Of a DNA stretch of 64,000 nt, positions 26,090 through 37,824 are shown piece by piece (position 1 is the stretch's first letter; every line of letters begins with the position of its first letter). The translations under genes and the position numbers were made by a program. Source of the DNA: Climacium dendroides (taxonomy: Eukaryota > Streptophyta > Bryopsida > Hypnales > Climaciaceae); contig OX467087.1 of assembly GCA_950106755.1 (NCBI GenBank), positions 20,154,047 through 20,218,046 of the forward strand, read 5' to 3'. The notes under the pieces were generated by a model. The model ran no database searches. It had not been told where the DNA came from and saw only the letters and a program-made list of their open reading frames with translations.

Positions 26090-27943
26090 GATTTTCCGAA
26101 TCGCAGCTCCCGCGCAGGCATCCCGGGCAGCCGCCCTGGGTCCCGCTGCAGTCACGTCACGCTAAACGGACCTCTATTCTTCCCGGCTCGTCAGTCCGCA
26201 CCGTATCCTGCAGAGTATTTGCTGAAGGCGCGGGTACCCGTGGGCAGGTCGCTGTCTTAGGGTACGGAGTACGAGCGCAGGCGAGCATTCCGTTTCCTAT
26301 CAGTCAGTCCTTTTGTTCAGGCCTACCTGAATTTGGGTATCTTTCCGTGCACGGGCTCCGTGAAGGTCTGCCGAGTGTAGTGTCGCACTAAGTCACTTGT
26401 CGTGATCGCTGCAGAGCTCTTGAGCTGGCCCTGTGCCAAGTGCAGCGCCTGTGTAGGTTACACTTGCCGAAGCGAGAGGGTTGCATTGAGCTTTGGATTG
26501 CTTTGCGGTGCTGCTCTAGTGCTCATTCGGGGGACTACATGCTGCGAGGTAAGCAGGCCAAATTTCATGGCTGTGTGCGTTTGTCTCATTCGTTTGTCCG
26601 CTTCCCTTGTGCCTGTTTCGTAAATTTTTTGTTTGCTTTCTTTTCTTGGATTGGAAGTCACGAGTTTTGGTTTGAGGTTTCGTCCTTGGACGGTGTACTT
26701 CATCTTCACGTTCCCCTGCACATGCTCTTCTCAAACCAACCTCTTCCTTCACTTCAATCACGATATCGACTGAAAGCGCTGTGGAGGGTATTTCTTTGGT
26801 TGTCCGTGACCACATCCACGCTAGCCCCTTGAGAGTTTCTGCGTGCGTCGTTCGTTTCAGGTACCAGAGACGCGGGGGCACCTTAGGGTTATCTGGTGGT
26901 GTGTGCTTTTAGTTTTCAAAAAGGAAACCTGACTGCGGACCGGGAATATTGGACGCTGACTCTAGAGACCTTGGTGAGTGCTGTGATTTCCAATCCTGCT
27001 TCTCTCCTTCCCACACTTCTTCTTCTTCTTCTTCCAGAAATTATCGTCGGAAATTGAGTGGAGAACTGGCAACGCATGCGATATTCCTGCGACGTGAGGG
27101 AATCGGCGGAATTCTTTGATTGGGCGGGTTTTGAGCATTTGGTCTTTGGCTTTATATATTCTCATGGCCTACCCGATCCCCTGGGTGTTCTCTTAGACTT
27201 CGGCCTTGCCCGTATCGCCATCCAGTCATGCAGGTTAATATCAGTGAGACAGTTATGTTGTTGCTATGTTGTAACCAGTTTTTGGTATGCAGCTGTGTAA
27301 CTGGTTGCTTTGCAACCATAATCAATGCATTAGTATTCCTTGTTCCCCTAGAGTGGCTGTCAAAGCCGTTCTCATTTGCGCCTTCATGCTATGCTTCTTC
27401 AATTGCTCTTGTTATGGTAATAATAAGATTCATTCTACTCTTTTGATGTCGGTGCAATTGGTTGGTGCTACCGCGGCCACACAGCAGATATCGAAAGACC
27501 AAATCTCTGTCATCTGTCCTCTCTCTCAAGCAGACACATTATGAGACCCCCTATCAGGCATTTGCAAGGTGGGACCGTGTCTGGTGTATGTCTTCGTCCT
27601 TTGCTGGTAGAGTTGGCATTTTTTTTCCCCTGTGAAGTCTGAGCGTGGTCGTCGTTTATGGCGACACTGTGCAGTGTGAGATGTGAGAATTTGATTGTGA
27701 TTTGTGGGGAACCTAGGCGTGGGGAAGTGGCGATTGTGTAAATTGCAGTGAGCAGCGCGCGGGCATGGAGTGGTGACGATTAATACTAAACATTTCAATC
27801 TACCCCTCTGAACAGCTACTTGACATGAGATGTGCAGACAGGCTTGGTGAACATCGGTGACGATTTACGTGTCAAAGTTGTGAAACAGTAATCTTATGAT
27901 GCATAGTGACGTTCCGTGTGCAGCGCCCGTTGCGAACGTGAAG
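26090..27943 (+). promoter_or_regulatory. PTB copy A promoter and 5' leader (diverged outer arm of the inverted duplication)
   Basis: This region matches the reverse complement of about 43440-45400 at an estimated 80-85% with indels. Shared words include ACCTGAATTTGGGTATCTTTCCGTGC near 26326, GGGTTGCATTG near 26480, GCGAGGTAAGCA near 26544 and CTCAAACCAACCTCTTCC near 26729. Similarity fades near 26090-26260. It probably holds the promoter and a multi-exon 5' UTR: both copies have a CAG acceptor-like site just upstream of the start codon. An upstream in-frame ATG at 27896 gives 16 residues, but 5 of them differ between copies whereas exon 1 proper is identical, so it is probably not used. Confidence 0.6.
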
Positions 27944-30900
27944 ATGACCGAGCCTTCAAAAGTCCTGCACATTCGAAACGTGGGTCCGGAAATATCAGAG
28001 GTGTTGTTTCTATCTTTTTGTCTACCTTGTGTGACGAGGTGGAATGCAGACTGCCACATGATTCCGGGATCAGTCGCTCGGTATGTAACAATTTTGTAGT
28101 TGATAAAATTTCGAAGCAACTAAAGAGAATGGAAGATGAGGAGTGATGATTCCTGGCAATGATGTGCAATCGTAGATCGTCGACCTTGGAGAGCCGAGAG
28201 ATTTTGTACGAATCATTGGAACCGGTGCTTAATGTTTTGAATAGAAGTTCTGCTGGGAAGATTATGTTCTGAATTATGACTGTAGAAACAGTGATTGAAA
28301 AGCAGGCTTACGACAGGTGATTTAAAGGTATCGGGGTGCTAAGCTGGCGATCTGAATGGTTGGCACTTGGTACACTTCTTTTGAAGTACTGGCGGATTGA
28401 TGTGTGAATGAAGTGATCGAACCCTTCAACATCCTGACTGCGAATCTTCCTGCGATGAAGTAATAGATTCTTAGCCTGTATCAGGGTCCCGCACTTGCTA
28501 CGGCCTAGCACGCTACTGCTTCTCCAGAGTGACGGGAATTAGGTTGAATGACGTTGTATTTTAGGTTACGAGTATGCATGTGCCATGCTCTGGGCAGAGG
28601 ACTGGTTGGTCTGTGGTGAGCACATCAAAGCTGTACAAGAACGGTACCGGCGTTGTGTGACACTCGACGTAGATGTGGCTTGCAGAAACCTCGTAGAACG
28701 TGAAAAAAGTGCTCCTCTTCAATTGACATGTTGTCCCTTGCCTGATTTTCTTTGTCTGCTTTCCAGCATGACCTTCTCCAGCTGGCCCAGTCGTTCGGAG
28801 TGGTGCAGAAAGTGGTTATGCTGCGCGCAAAGAACCAGGTTCGTGTCGTCCTTCGCGCCCGAATTTCCCCAGATGATAAAGACTTGGCCTTCGGGACTTC
28901 CGTCGTACCCTGGGAGGGTTAAGTTGGATAACGCTTTGCAAAAGCGACGAGCAGGTCGGCTGTCTTATTTTGATCCTGCACCGATGTCTCACTCATGTGC
29001 GCTTGATTTTGGGATGTGCAGGCTTTGTTGCAGATGACTGACATCCCATCTGCCGTCAATGTGATGCAGTACTACACCACGGTGCAACCCAGTGTGCGGT
29101 AAGTGAGGACTTGGTTCAGTTGTTGAGTGATGTCATCCCTGAGAGAACGTAGGTTTTGCACCGTTAAGGACGAAATGGTGTCCAAATCGTATTCCTTGTT
29201 CTTATTTGGCGTGCGTGTGCGTGGATCTGTCAGGAGTCGGAATGTGTACATGCAGTTCTCCTCACATCAAGAACTGACTACCCCAGATCAGAATGGACAG
29301 ACTCGGCGGGCCCCGGCAGAGCAGGTCAGGCTTGGATGACAATCCTCTCTGTCGAGTTCATTCCTCGTGACGCTTGTGTTCTGGGCATGTGAGTCATGTT
29401 CCTTCCAGGTCAGGCGTTGGTCTTTCTTCCTCTTTTGCTCGACTTTTTTCTCTTGCTTCTCTCACTTCCTTTCCTCCTTCCCTCTTCCCGTGCTGGGGAA
29501 CTGTTGGACTTGTCTCTGCTTTGCTATTCTCCAGGATCTGCTGCCCAACCGAATTCTTTTAATTACCATACACAACCCGCTTTATCCTATCACCGTGGAT
29601 GTGCTGCACCAAGTGTTTTCCCCTCATGGCTTTGTCGAGAAGATCGTCACCTTCCAAAAGTCAGCTGGTCAGCTTCTCTTCTGTCTTTGCTATCCCTGTT
29701 CTCTGTGGCTTCTGTGAACCTTCCTTTTTGTTTCCACTTCTTTCTCTTGGCTTCCTCCTCCTCCCTCTTCTGGTTGGATCTTCGTGTCTGCGTGTGATGG
29801 AGTGAATCCACGTACATGGTAGCAGGTGCGATGGGCAGTGTCTTGTAGGTTCATGGGTTGGTTGTTGAGAATACAGACGTCCCGCAAATGTGTCGATTCC
29901 GTCGCAAAGGTTAGGTCCGGAAGGATATGTGGAGGGTTAAGCGACTCGTGGTTCAGCGACGTTTGTTGTGCGTGTGGGTGTTGTGTTTGCATTGTAGGAT
30001 GAGTTCCAGCTGCAGTGCCTGGCATCTGTAGGATGATTTCTTGTTTTTTGCTTGTTCCTTCTTTCCTTTCCTTATCTTTTTTTCTGTTTTTGTGTGCCTT
30101 TCCGTTTTCCGTCTTCCTCCCCCCAGAGAACCATGCGTGTGTCTCGCGTGCCAGCCCTTGTCTGTGTGTCTCAGCTGTTTTTGTGTCCCTTTGTGCAGGT
30201 CTTCAAGCTTTGCTGCAGTATGGATCCCAACTGAGTGCCACGCAAGCCCGAAACACGCTGCAAGTGAGTGTCGTGGTTGGTTTTGAGCGCTGTTGTTGGA
30301 ATTGGCTGGAGTCCTTTTCGTTGTTTGTGAAGTTTTAAGCCTGTTGTTGTTCTGATCCGCGAGCTGTTCGTGGTTGTAGGGTCGCAACATCTACGATGGT
30401 TGCTGTACGCTGGATATCCAATTTTCCAAGTAAGCGTCTTCCTTTTTTCTGTCTGGTCGTGAGTCATCTTCGTGGTCGTCCGGGTTGTTTGGCATGAGTG
30501 TTCGTTCTCCGCGCCTACTGTAGGTGTTTGATCCTCGTTTTGGGACGAAAGCGTTGGGTAGGCCCGGAAGATGTGGTTTGGGTGTTGGGTTGCGTGTACG
30601 CCCCTTTCTGATTAAGTGTAATTGCTTCTGTCCAGCCTTCAGGAGCTGCAGGTGAACTACAACAACGAACGTACGAGGTGAGGTTCAGTTGGTTGTGTTT
30701 CCTGTTTGGAAAGCAGTCCCCGAGGAGTCTGGTGTCGTGTTTACGTAGACTGCTTGTGTTGTAATCCAGTAGAACGCTCTGTGAGTGTGTCCGTTGTGTT
30801 GTTGCCCTAGTCGCTGTTGGCATTGCAGTTTTATGTTTGTAGGTGTCGAGAAACTTGGTGATGGGGAGGTTGAGTCTTTTCCTGCTCGTGCGTTTTAGCG

Positions 30901-32614
30901 AGTTGTCCCGCGTCGTTGGACCCCGTTGTGTAGTCGTGGTGCGTATGTTTCGGTGCGTTGTGTCCACGGTGTGCGCCGTTGTGTGAAGTCTAAAGCTCTG
31001 AAGCTTTTGAGGTGTTGGACTTCAGGGATTTCACGAATGCGGCGTTGCCCTCGGAGCAGTCTCGACCTGGAAACCCGGGCAACAACATCATGGTACGTAC
31101 GGTGCAGTCTCATTTTGAATTCCAATTCCGGGTGCGTTCCTGCGTTTTGAAGAGCCAGCTGTGATGTTCCGCCTGTATCAGCGGATGTGAGTTCCCTGTG
31201 AGGTGTTTCTTTGTGTTTGACAGCCCCGAGGCATTGCCCCCCCGTGCAAGGTTGTATGCCTATGTGAATGAGGTTGCCTTGGTCGATTGGTTGGGCTTCG
31301 TGACGGCAGGCATTGGCGGGGGTTTGTGGTTTGTAACGAGGTCGGTTTTTGTTGGTGCAGTCTTCGCTATTTGGGGAGGGTGGCAACATCTACAATATGC
31401 AGGCGGGGGGGCCCAGGCCAGGTATGGCCGGCACATGATGCCATCATGGTAGCTTTCCGTCTTGCTCATGATTTTGGTTGTTCCTGCTGGTGTTTTTTTC
31501 TCCCCCCTGTTATCCCTCGGTTCTGATTTTGATTTTCTGGAGCAGGAGGTTTTCAGCAGTCCGGAGGCCATCCCCCACTTGGCATGAACTCGTACCAGGT
31601 ACCGTTTTGCGAGTGTTTCGTGATCAGTCCGCGCATTCGTTTTCGGAGTTGTGCGATGGTTGTTTTGGTGTTGCTGGGGGCCGTGTTGCTATCTATCTCT
31701 GAGTCGCGCGTATTGGTTGTCTTGTGTAGGTTCCGATGGGTGGGGCATCTGCGGCCGCCGCGGCGTTCGGTGGTGTGCTTCCCCCGGGCATCACAGGCAC
31801 CAACGATAGGAGCACGCTCCTGGTCTCGAATCTGGTTCCCGAGGTGATTCCTGGGGAGGGTTTGAATTGATCGGCATGGGTTGGTTGCTGTCCCCATGAG
31901 TTTTTTTTCAGTCGAGGGCTTGTTTTTTACCCGGATGTTTTGGGGTGAAGGCCCCGGCGGCTGAGACGTTCGTCGATTTGTGCAGAAAATCGAGGCGGAC
32001 AAGCTGTTCAACCTGTTCTCGAACTATGGGAACATCGTTCGTATCAAGATTCTTCACAACAAGCCCGACCACGCTCTGATCCAGATGGGGGATGGTTTCC
32101 AGGCGGAGCTGGCGTTCAACTACCTGAAGGTGCGTGTGAGTCCTCTCTTTTTGGTTGCACGTTTCGGTTTTGAATTTTTTTCGGTCGTTTTCGGCGCGTG
32201 ACGCGTGTTGTTTGGAGCGTGCAGGGCGTGACTTTGTTTGGTAAACGGATGGATGTGAACTTTTCGAAGCATGCCCAGATCAACCCGTCGCCCGACACTT
32301 CGGACTTCTCTTCTTCTCCTCTGAACCGTTTCAATCGCAACGCTGCGAAGAACTACCGTTACTGCTGCGCCCCGACGAAGATGATTCACGTGTCCAGCCT
32401 TCCCGCGGACATCGCCGTGGAAGACATTACGAGTCACCTTTCTGCGCACGGGACGGTGGTGAATGCGAAGATTTTCGAGTCCAACGGCAAGAAGCAGGCT
32501 TTGGTCCTGTTCGAGAGCGAGGAGCAAGCGACGGAAGCCCTGGTGTGCAAGCATGCGAGCCAACTGCAGAGCAACACGATCCGGCTGGCGTTCTCGAAGC
32601 TGGCTTCCGTGTAG
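27944..32614 (+). CDS. PTB: Polypyrimidine tract-binding protein, copy A (four RRMs)
   Basis: PTB proteins bind CU-rich RNA and control alternative splicing and mRNA fate; plant members are nuclear and cytoplasmic. Exons: 27944-28000, 28767-28838, 29022-29098, 29234-29324, 29535-29667, 30199-30263, 30380-30429, 30636-30677, 31026-31092, an optional 27-nt exon 31224-31250, 31361-31421, 31546-31598, 31730-31843, 31986-32129, 32225-32614. Phases close exactly, giving 480 residues with the small exon or 471 without. RRM1 is at about residues 5-80 (KVLHIRNVGPEISE, KVVMLRAKNQALLQM). RRM2 is at about 104-180 (ILLITIHNPLYPITVDVLHQ, EKIVTFQKSAG). RRM3 is at about 289-365 (LLVSNLVPE, DHALIQMGDGFQAEL) and RRM4 at about 404-478 (MIHVSSLPAD, KKQALVLFES). 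The order and sequence resemble the plant PTB3-type clade. Everything from exon 2 to beyond the stop is identical to copy B. Confidence 0.94.
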
Positions 32615-33635
32615 TTGTACTTTAGTGTAGCTAGCTCCATAGCTGTGGAGCGTTGACCCCAATTTTGTAGGTTGGAAGAGTATCTACCAGCAGAGAATCG
32701 TTCGGTTGCGTGTCCGTCTAATTTAATGGCATATGCTTGGACGCCTTGAGTGAGTACCGGCGTTGTCCCGCGGGGTATTGTTTTTCGCAGTTTGTGATGG
32801 CGGGGTGTTGGGAGTCGTGCTCTGTTTCGAGGACTTGTCATTGCTGTTTTACTGAGTTTTTTTTTCGGGTTGTGGGAGCACGTCTGCGTTCTTTTTGTTT
32901 CGTCTGAGGTGAAAGTTTTGGCTGCGAAATCGGTTGTAAGCAATGAGATGGATTTGCAGGAATTGGATCTATTAGAGTATCAATGCTGCCTCTAGTTGGA
33001 CTCCTGCTAGTCATTTGCGATTTCGTGAGTCCCCATGCTGTAGGCGACCCCCCCAGGGCACTTGAGCCTGATCTTCAAAACTGACTCCCGGAGTGCCTCT
33101 TCCTTCCTCGACCTGGTTGGCATTGAATCGCCATTTTCGAGTCTCTCTGTGGGAGGGACCATTCTTGGGATGAATGGGCGTGTCAAGGTAACCCCATCCG
33201 TGGGAGGAGGGAGGAGCAAGCTAAGGTGTGGGGGGCAAGTAAGGTACGTGCACATATGGTCCACTGTCCCCAAAGCAACACACCTCCATTTGGACTTAAA
33301 AGCAACACCGAAACTTTCGTTTCTGGAGGGAAAGGAGACACTACCCCCATTCCATTGCATTGGCACTCCAAAGTGCCCTAAAACCACTTTCAATTGTCCA
33401 TAACCTTTCTATTTGGATCTAATAATAACCACTAGTCCTCATAGGTTCCCATACATCTTTGCACTAGATCCAGTAAAAATCATTTATATTTTATAACAAT
33501 AGTTGTATTTTGTTGCTAGGGTAGGTGCACCTAAAAATAACAAGAGTTGTTTAGTGACATCTAAAAAATGATGTAAATCCAAGTCAATTGGATGCAAAGT
33601 ATATAGGCAAGTTATAGGAAGATGTCATAGTCATG
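28753..33635 (+). repeat. Left arm of a 4,883-bp perfect inverted repeat
   Basis: This arm equals the reverse complement of 37825-42707, with paired coordinates summing to 71460 throughout. Many long reading frames in several phases on both strands are identical in the two arms with no offset. I checked both ends base by base and the interior through these frames, not every base. Outward at 28752 the first mismatch appears, followed by a 1-nt indel; inward at 33636 the first mismatch appears. The arm covers the end of PTB intron 1, exons 2 to last, and ~1.02 kb of 3' flank. Confidence 0.95.
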
Positions 33636-33662
33636 TAGGTGGGTTTTGTGTTGGCTAATTTC
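32615..33662 (+). other. PTB copy A 3' flank shared with copy B
   Basis: This is the presumed 3' UTR followed by non-coding DNA. Open frames of 113 and 128 codons on opposite strands at 33007-33403 have no recognisable domain and overlap each other. The last part (about 33390-33480) is AT-rich and transposon-like. Bases 33636-33662 match 37798-37824 at 24 of 27 positions, so the duplication extends slightly beyond the perfect tract. Confidence 0.5.
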
Positions 33663-34239
33663 CTATCTGTAATATAAGCTTATAGTTTGATGTTTTGGGG
33701 TGTTTTTGTGACTAGTTGTATGTTAGTCTATGGCCCATTGTAGGTACATCTACCTAGTTGTTTCTATAGATTTGTTTTATATCCATATAAGCTTGGAAAA
33801 AATACAAAACTAATTCTGTTGGTTTTGAATTTCGTTTTCTAGCAAGTGGTGCAGGTTCAACTATTATTAGATAGTTGTAAGTACCCAAATAGTCCTTTTA
33901 TAATGTAGACTACGAGTTTATTTTATTTATCTTTCTAATCAAAATCCTTGGAGGGTGAACATACCAAGAACTTTGGGCCAATGGTAGATACCAACAAGGT
34001 GTTTAAACCTAATTCAATATTGAACACTACATGGAAGCTTCAAGTCTTGGGTATGGCCGCATTTGATGATATAGAAGACAATCATTGATATGAAGTGCAT
34101 GATTGATTCTCAAGGCGTGCTTGGGGCATTTCCTTGCCGGATTGAGAGTTCTTTTGCACTAAGATGAAGGGAAAGCATTATAGGTCACCCAATTTTAATG
34201 ATTGGCATGCCTTTGAACTGCCTTTCCAAGCATTTGGAG

Positions 34240-35010
34240 AATGACGCTTTCCAAACCTACAAACAATGATGGAGGTTAATTTGCTCAAGCTTGGTGAGGT
34301 TGAATGGTACTTAAAGATTCAAATAGAGTTCATCAATGTCCTTAAGGAAGGTGCAACATGTTCTATACCTTTTGAAGATGTAAAGGACACAAAGCCCACA
34401 ACATTAGTAGAAGGATGCTTAAAGAAAGTAACATTTTTTTGTGGAAAGGCTCGATAGTGGCTAATTCATGTCATAGATGTCACAAGCTATCAAGGTGGAT
34501 ATGGAAACCATGGGATCACCACCTCCTCTTGAGTCATTACATTTATTTCTACAGCATGTCTTGATGCTAAGTATGGAAGTTTCCGTCGAGATCAGATGCA
34601 ATAGATTAAAGACTTTAGAAAGAAAAAGGACTCCTAGGATCATGTACATTTTTTGGTGCTGCTTTGCTATGAAACCTAGAGGTGTATTTAGCAAGAGTTA
34701 ACTAATATAAATCATTCTTTCTAAGATTGACAAGCATCTATTTAATATGGCTTCACCAAAGACCATTTTAGACTATGAAGGTGGAGCTACTTTGACCCAA
34801 GCCTTTTAGTGGTGGAGTGATATGATGGAGGCCTTTGTTAGAACAATCCTATAGAGATAGTCTTGTAGATGGTTGATAATTTCAAATTCAAGAAACCTCC
34901 TTTAGTTTTTGGTAGTTTGGCTAATAATACATCTCATCAACTTTTTCATTTTTGTCATTTTTGTCATCAAGTTAGTCTTACCAAGAAAGATCCATAATGT
35001 CCAAAGTTTC
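34240..35010 (+). pseudogene. Decayed retrotransposon gag-like fragment
   Basis: In one frame a 63-codon stretch from 34266 reads on, after a stop, as FCGKAR and then WLIHVIDVTSYQGG. This resembles the central part of plant retroelement gag proteins, but only weakly. About 600 bp on, at 34953-35010, a CHFCHQV...KKDP(stop)CPKF pattern recalls a broken CCHC zinc knuckle: the His position is Leu, and a stop precedes the last Cys. Several stops interrupt the frame, so this is a non-functional relic at best. An alternative is chance similarity. Confidence 0.3.
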
Positions 35011-35689
35011 CTAAACTAGTGGCTAGTTAGGTTAGCAATGTCTGAGTTCCATGAGCTTGCACAGGATGGGGGTTCAGCTATAGCAAACAATGTTAATGTA
35101 TTATCCATGAGCTTGCATTTCCATGATTTTGTTCTTGCTATCACAACTTGTATTGAAGCATTCACTATTTGTATTATATTTATATGTTTTGTATGTGTTT
35201 AGAGTGAAGAGGCAAGTTTGGCAAGAAATAAGAGTCTAGGAATTTGTGGTTAGGATTTGTTATCTTTTACTTCTACATTCATATCTTTGCATTTCAAATT
35301 TGTCTTCTTGAGTCTAGATTTGTCTTTTTTGTTTCACATTCTTCATCTTCTTTTTGGAATTTGTATTCATTCCTTCATATTCATATGCATTCTTTTCATA
35401 TTCGTGTTCTATCTTTTCACATGTGTGTTCTTACACTTCTAAATCTTTGTTATTTCTTCAACGGTGGATTTGGCTCTAATGGATATTTTGAGAATTGGAC
35501 AAGATAGTGAGATCGAACTTAATCCTACTTGGTTGGTGTACAAGGCCTATTTGATGGAAATATTAAGTAGACAACCAATGTGATGTCATCAAGGGTGTTC
35601 AAAATATAGGCTTCTTTTATTCTAAACTATTGTTCATCGGTGTATAGGCATTGATTGCAGTTTTTTGTGTTATGGGTTCTTAATCACCC

Positions 35690-36075
35690 CGCTAATCACC
35701 CTTCTATTTTGGTAATGTAGGTTGTTCTCTTTCCATATAGGAAGAGATGAATATAGTGTTCAATTATGACACAATTCCCAACACAATTGTAGCACAGTAT
35801 GATTGGTTACAAGACTCTTAATATTACAACCAACCCTTGGTAGATTTTGCAACAAGCCCTTGATCAAAAATAGGAAGGTCAAGATGACCAACATAGGTCG
35901 AATAGAACCTTTAGCTAAAAAATTCATAAGAATTATGTTTGAGAAATAAAAATTTGGAAAATTATAGAAATCTTTTGAACTCTATTTCTACACATAGGAA
36001 AATTTTCCTACTAAACAAACCCACCCTATAGATACATCATGTGTATAATTGCTTAAGTAGTCAAAAATGGGTTGT
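35690..36075 (+). repeat. Dispersed repeat copy (pairs with 10.93-11.31 kb)
   Basis: About 380 bp match 10930-11310 in the same orientation at roughly 75-80% by eye with small indels. The copy lies in the spacer between the PTB arms. Confidence 0.7.
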
Positions 36076-37824
36076 TTTCCTTACTCTTTGGGACAAACAT
36101 CCCCTATTTAAATAAATGAAATTCAAGCATACTCTTTATTTGTTGTGCCATAAATTTTCCACTTGTTTTAGTTGCCTCTGCTATGAAAATTGTGTCTTGA
36201 TATATTGTGCCGCTTTACCCCTATATTGCCAAAAAAAATTTCAATGAAAAGCTTGATGCGTTGGACTCAACCAGATGATATATGGTGTAGAGACTAACCT
36301 TAAAGTTACTTTTATAGTTTGAGGTGATGAAGATCTTGATAGTTGATGGTGAGTGGGGGTACATTGGGGTAATGGTCTGAAGATGTAAGTGCTTTGCAAA
36401 AGCTGCTACAATTGTAAATCTTCCATTTCAATTAGGTCTTCATAGCTAGGTGTATGGTCTTCAACATCTAGGTCTCTTTTTTGATGCTAAACTTTGAAAT
36501 TTCCGTCATTTGGTGCTAGGAGGTTCCATATGTGAGGTGGATTGATGAGAGGATATTCTCCTAACCATTCCATTTATGAATGGAATCAAAGATGTCTTGA
36601 GCAAAGGCCTTTGGCAAACCTTTTGTTAGGTGTTGAGTTGAACCCTAGTCCCAATATTGAGGTATGTTTGTTCTTCTCCTTGCATGAATCAACAATATTC
36701 TTATAATTGGGAAGTATCTAATGCTACTTTGTTTTGCAAGAAGGTCCATCCCAAAGGCACAAAGAGAATCTAACTCTCATAACAAAGCTAGAAATCCAAA
36801 CCCATTTGCTAGCATCCGTATTCATTAGATCTTGCACATTGGGAGTGTCAAGTTCTTCTATAAATAATTGTTGTTTGGTTGCAACCAATGCAAATATCTC
36901 TTATGTTGTCCGATTAGGCATTCAATCTCTGTGTGCTCTTGAGGGTTGCCCAATTGATATTCTTCTTGGATTTAAACATTACTTTGGAGTTGGTACCTAC
37001 TATTGGTGCCAAGGAGTTTGGTTGGTGCTTTGAATGGCTGCAGACAATGACTACGTAAGTGAGTATTATTCTTTAATCTTTGAATTCAATTGTCATAGTA
37101 TAACACAGTAGACCTAGGAATCCTTGAACTTATCAAATATTTCTAACTTGTTAATTTGCAATAAGTTTTAATCGCCAAACAAAATGAAACATACTAAACA
37201 GAAATTACAAATCATTTCAAATTCACAATGTGACCTAGAGTTCATAATTTCATGATAAAAAAATGAAAAAAAACTACAAACTTGCAAGAGAGTCGCATGG
37301 AATTCAAAGTATGACCTATAATTAACAATATATCATGATGATAAAGCAAAATGAAATTAAACATCTGAAATTTGCTATAGTCAATTGAATTCAAAGTGCA
37401 TGTGCTTGCAAGAGCTTGATAGCTTCGGGAAGTTCCAATAGAGACTTTAAAAGAATCCATAATGACAAGAACAAATTGAGGTTGGAGCTAGAAGAATTGT
37501 AGAAAAATGCTATAGGAAAATAGAATTGGAAGATAGTAGAGATGGAGACTACATGAGCAATGAGGGAATGTAAGAATTTATATTCATTATATGTACCAAT
37601 TGTTTCTTGCACGGAATTCATCTCTACATATTTCACAATTGGATACTACAGTCGCTGGAATAGATAGACTTTGCAATGTATTGGGTAACCAATTTTAGTT
37701 ACAACTACTTGATAGGAAACATTATGTAATACCCCTTTAATCAATGTTAAATGTATGTTTTCTTTCATTTGCGGATTCAAAAACCTACGATCCTTACGAA
37801 ATTGGCCAATACAAAACCCACCTT

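Larger units (their letters stand above)
33663..37797. other. Spacer between the two PTB arms
   Basis: This is ~4.1 kb of AT-rich DNA. It contains a decayed gag-like stretch (about 34240-35010) and one copy of the dispersed repeat (about 35690-36075). The remainder shows no intact gene and no long self-complementarity. Confidence 0.6.

Noticed and set aside
26440..26881. Open frames of 120-130 codons upstream of PTB copy A
   Set aside because: Their counterparts in the copy B leader are shifted and diverged in frame, so they look like leader or intron sequence rather than conserved coding DNA.
29690..31389. Several 100-165 codon minus-strand frames opposite PTB copy A (and their mirror images in copy B)
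   Set aside because: They cross exon-intron borders of a well supported gene, are rich in Thr, Arg and His as expected for antisense of such sequence, and show no domain.
33007..33403. 113- and 128-codon frames on opposite strands in the PTB 3' flank
   Set aside because: The frames overlap on both strands with no recognisable family. Their perfect duplication in the other arm only reflects the inverted repeat and is no evidence of coding constraint.
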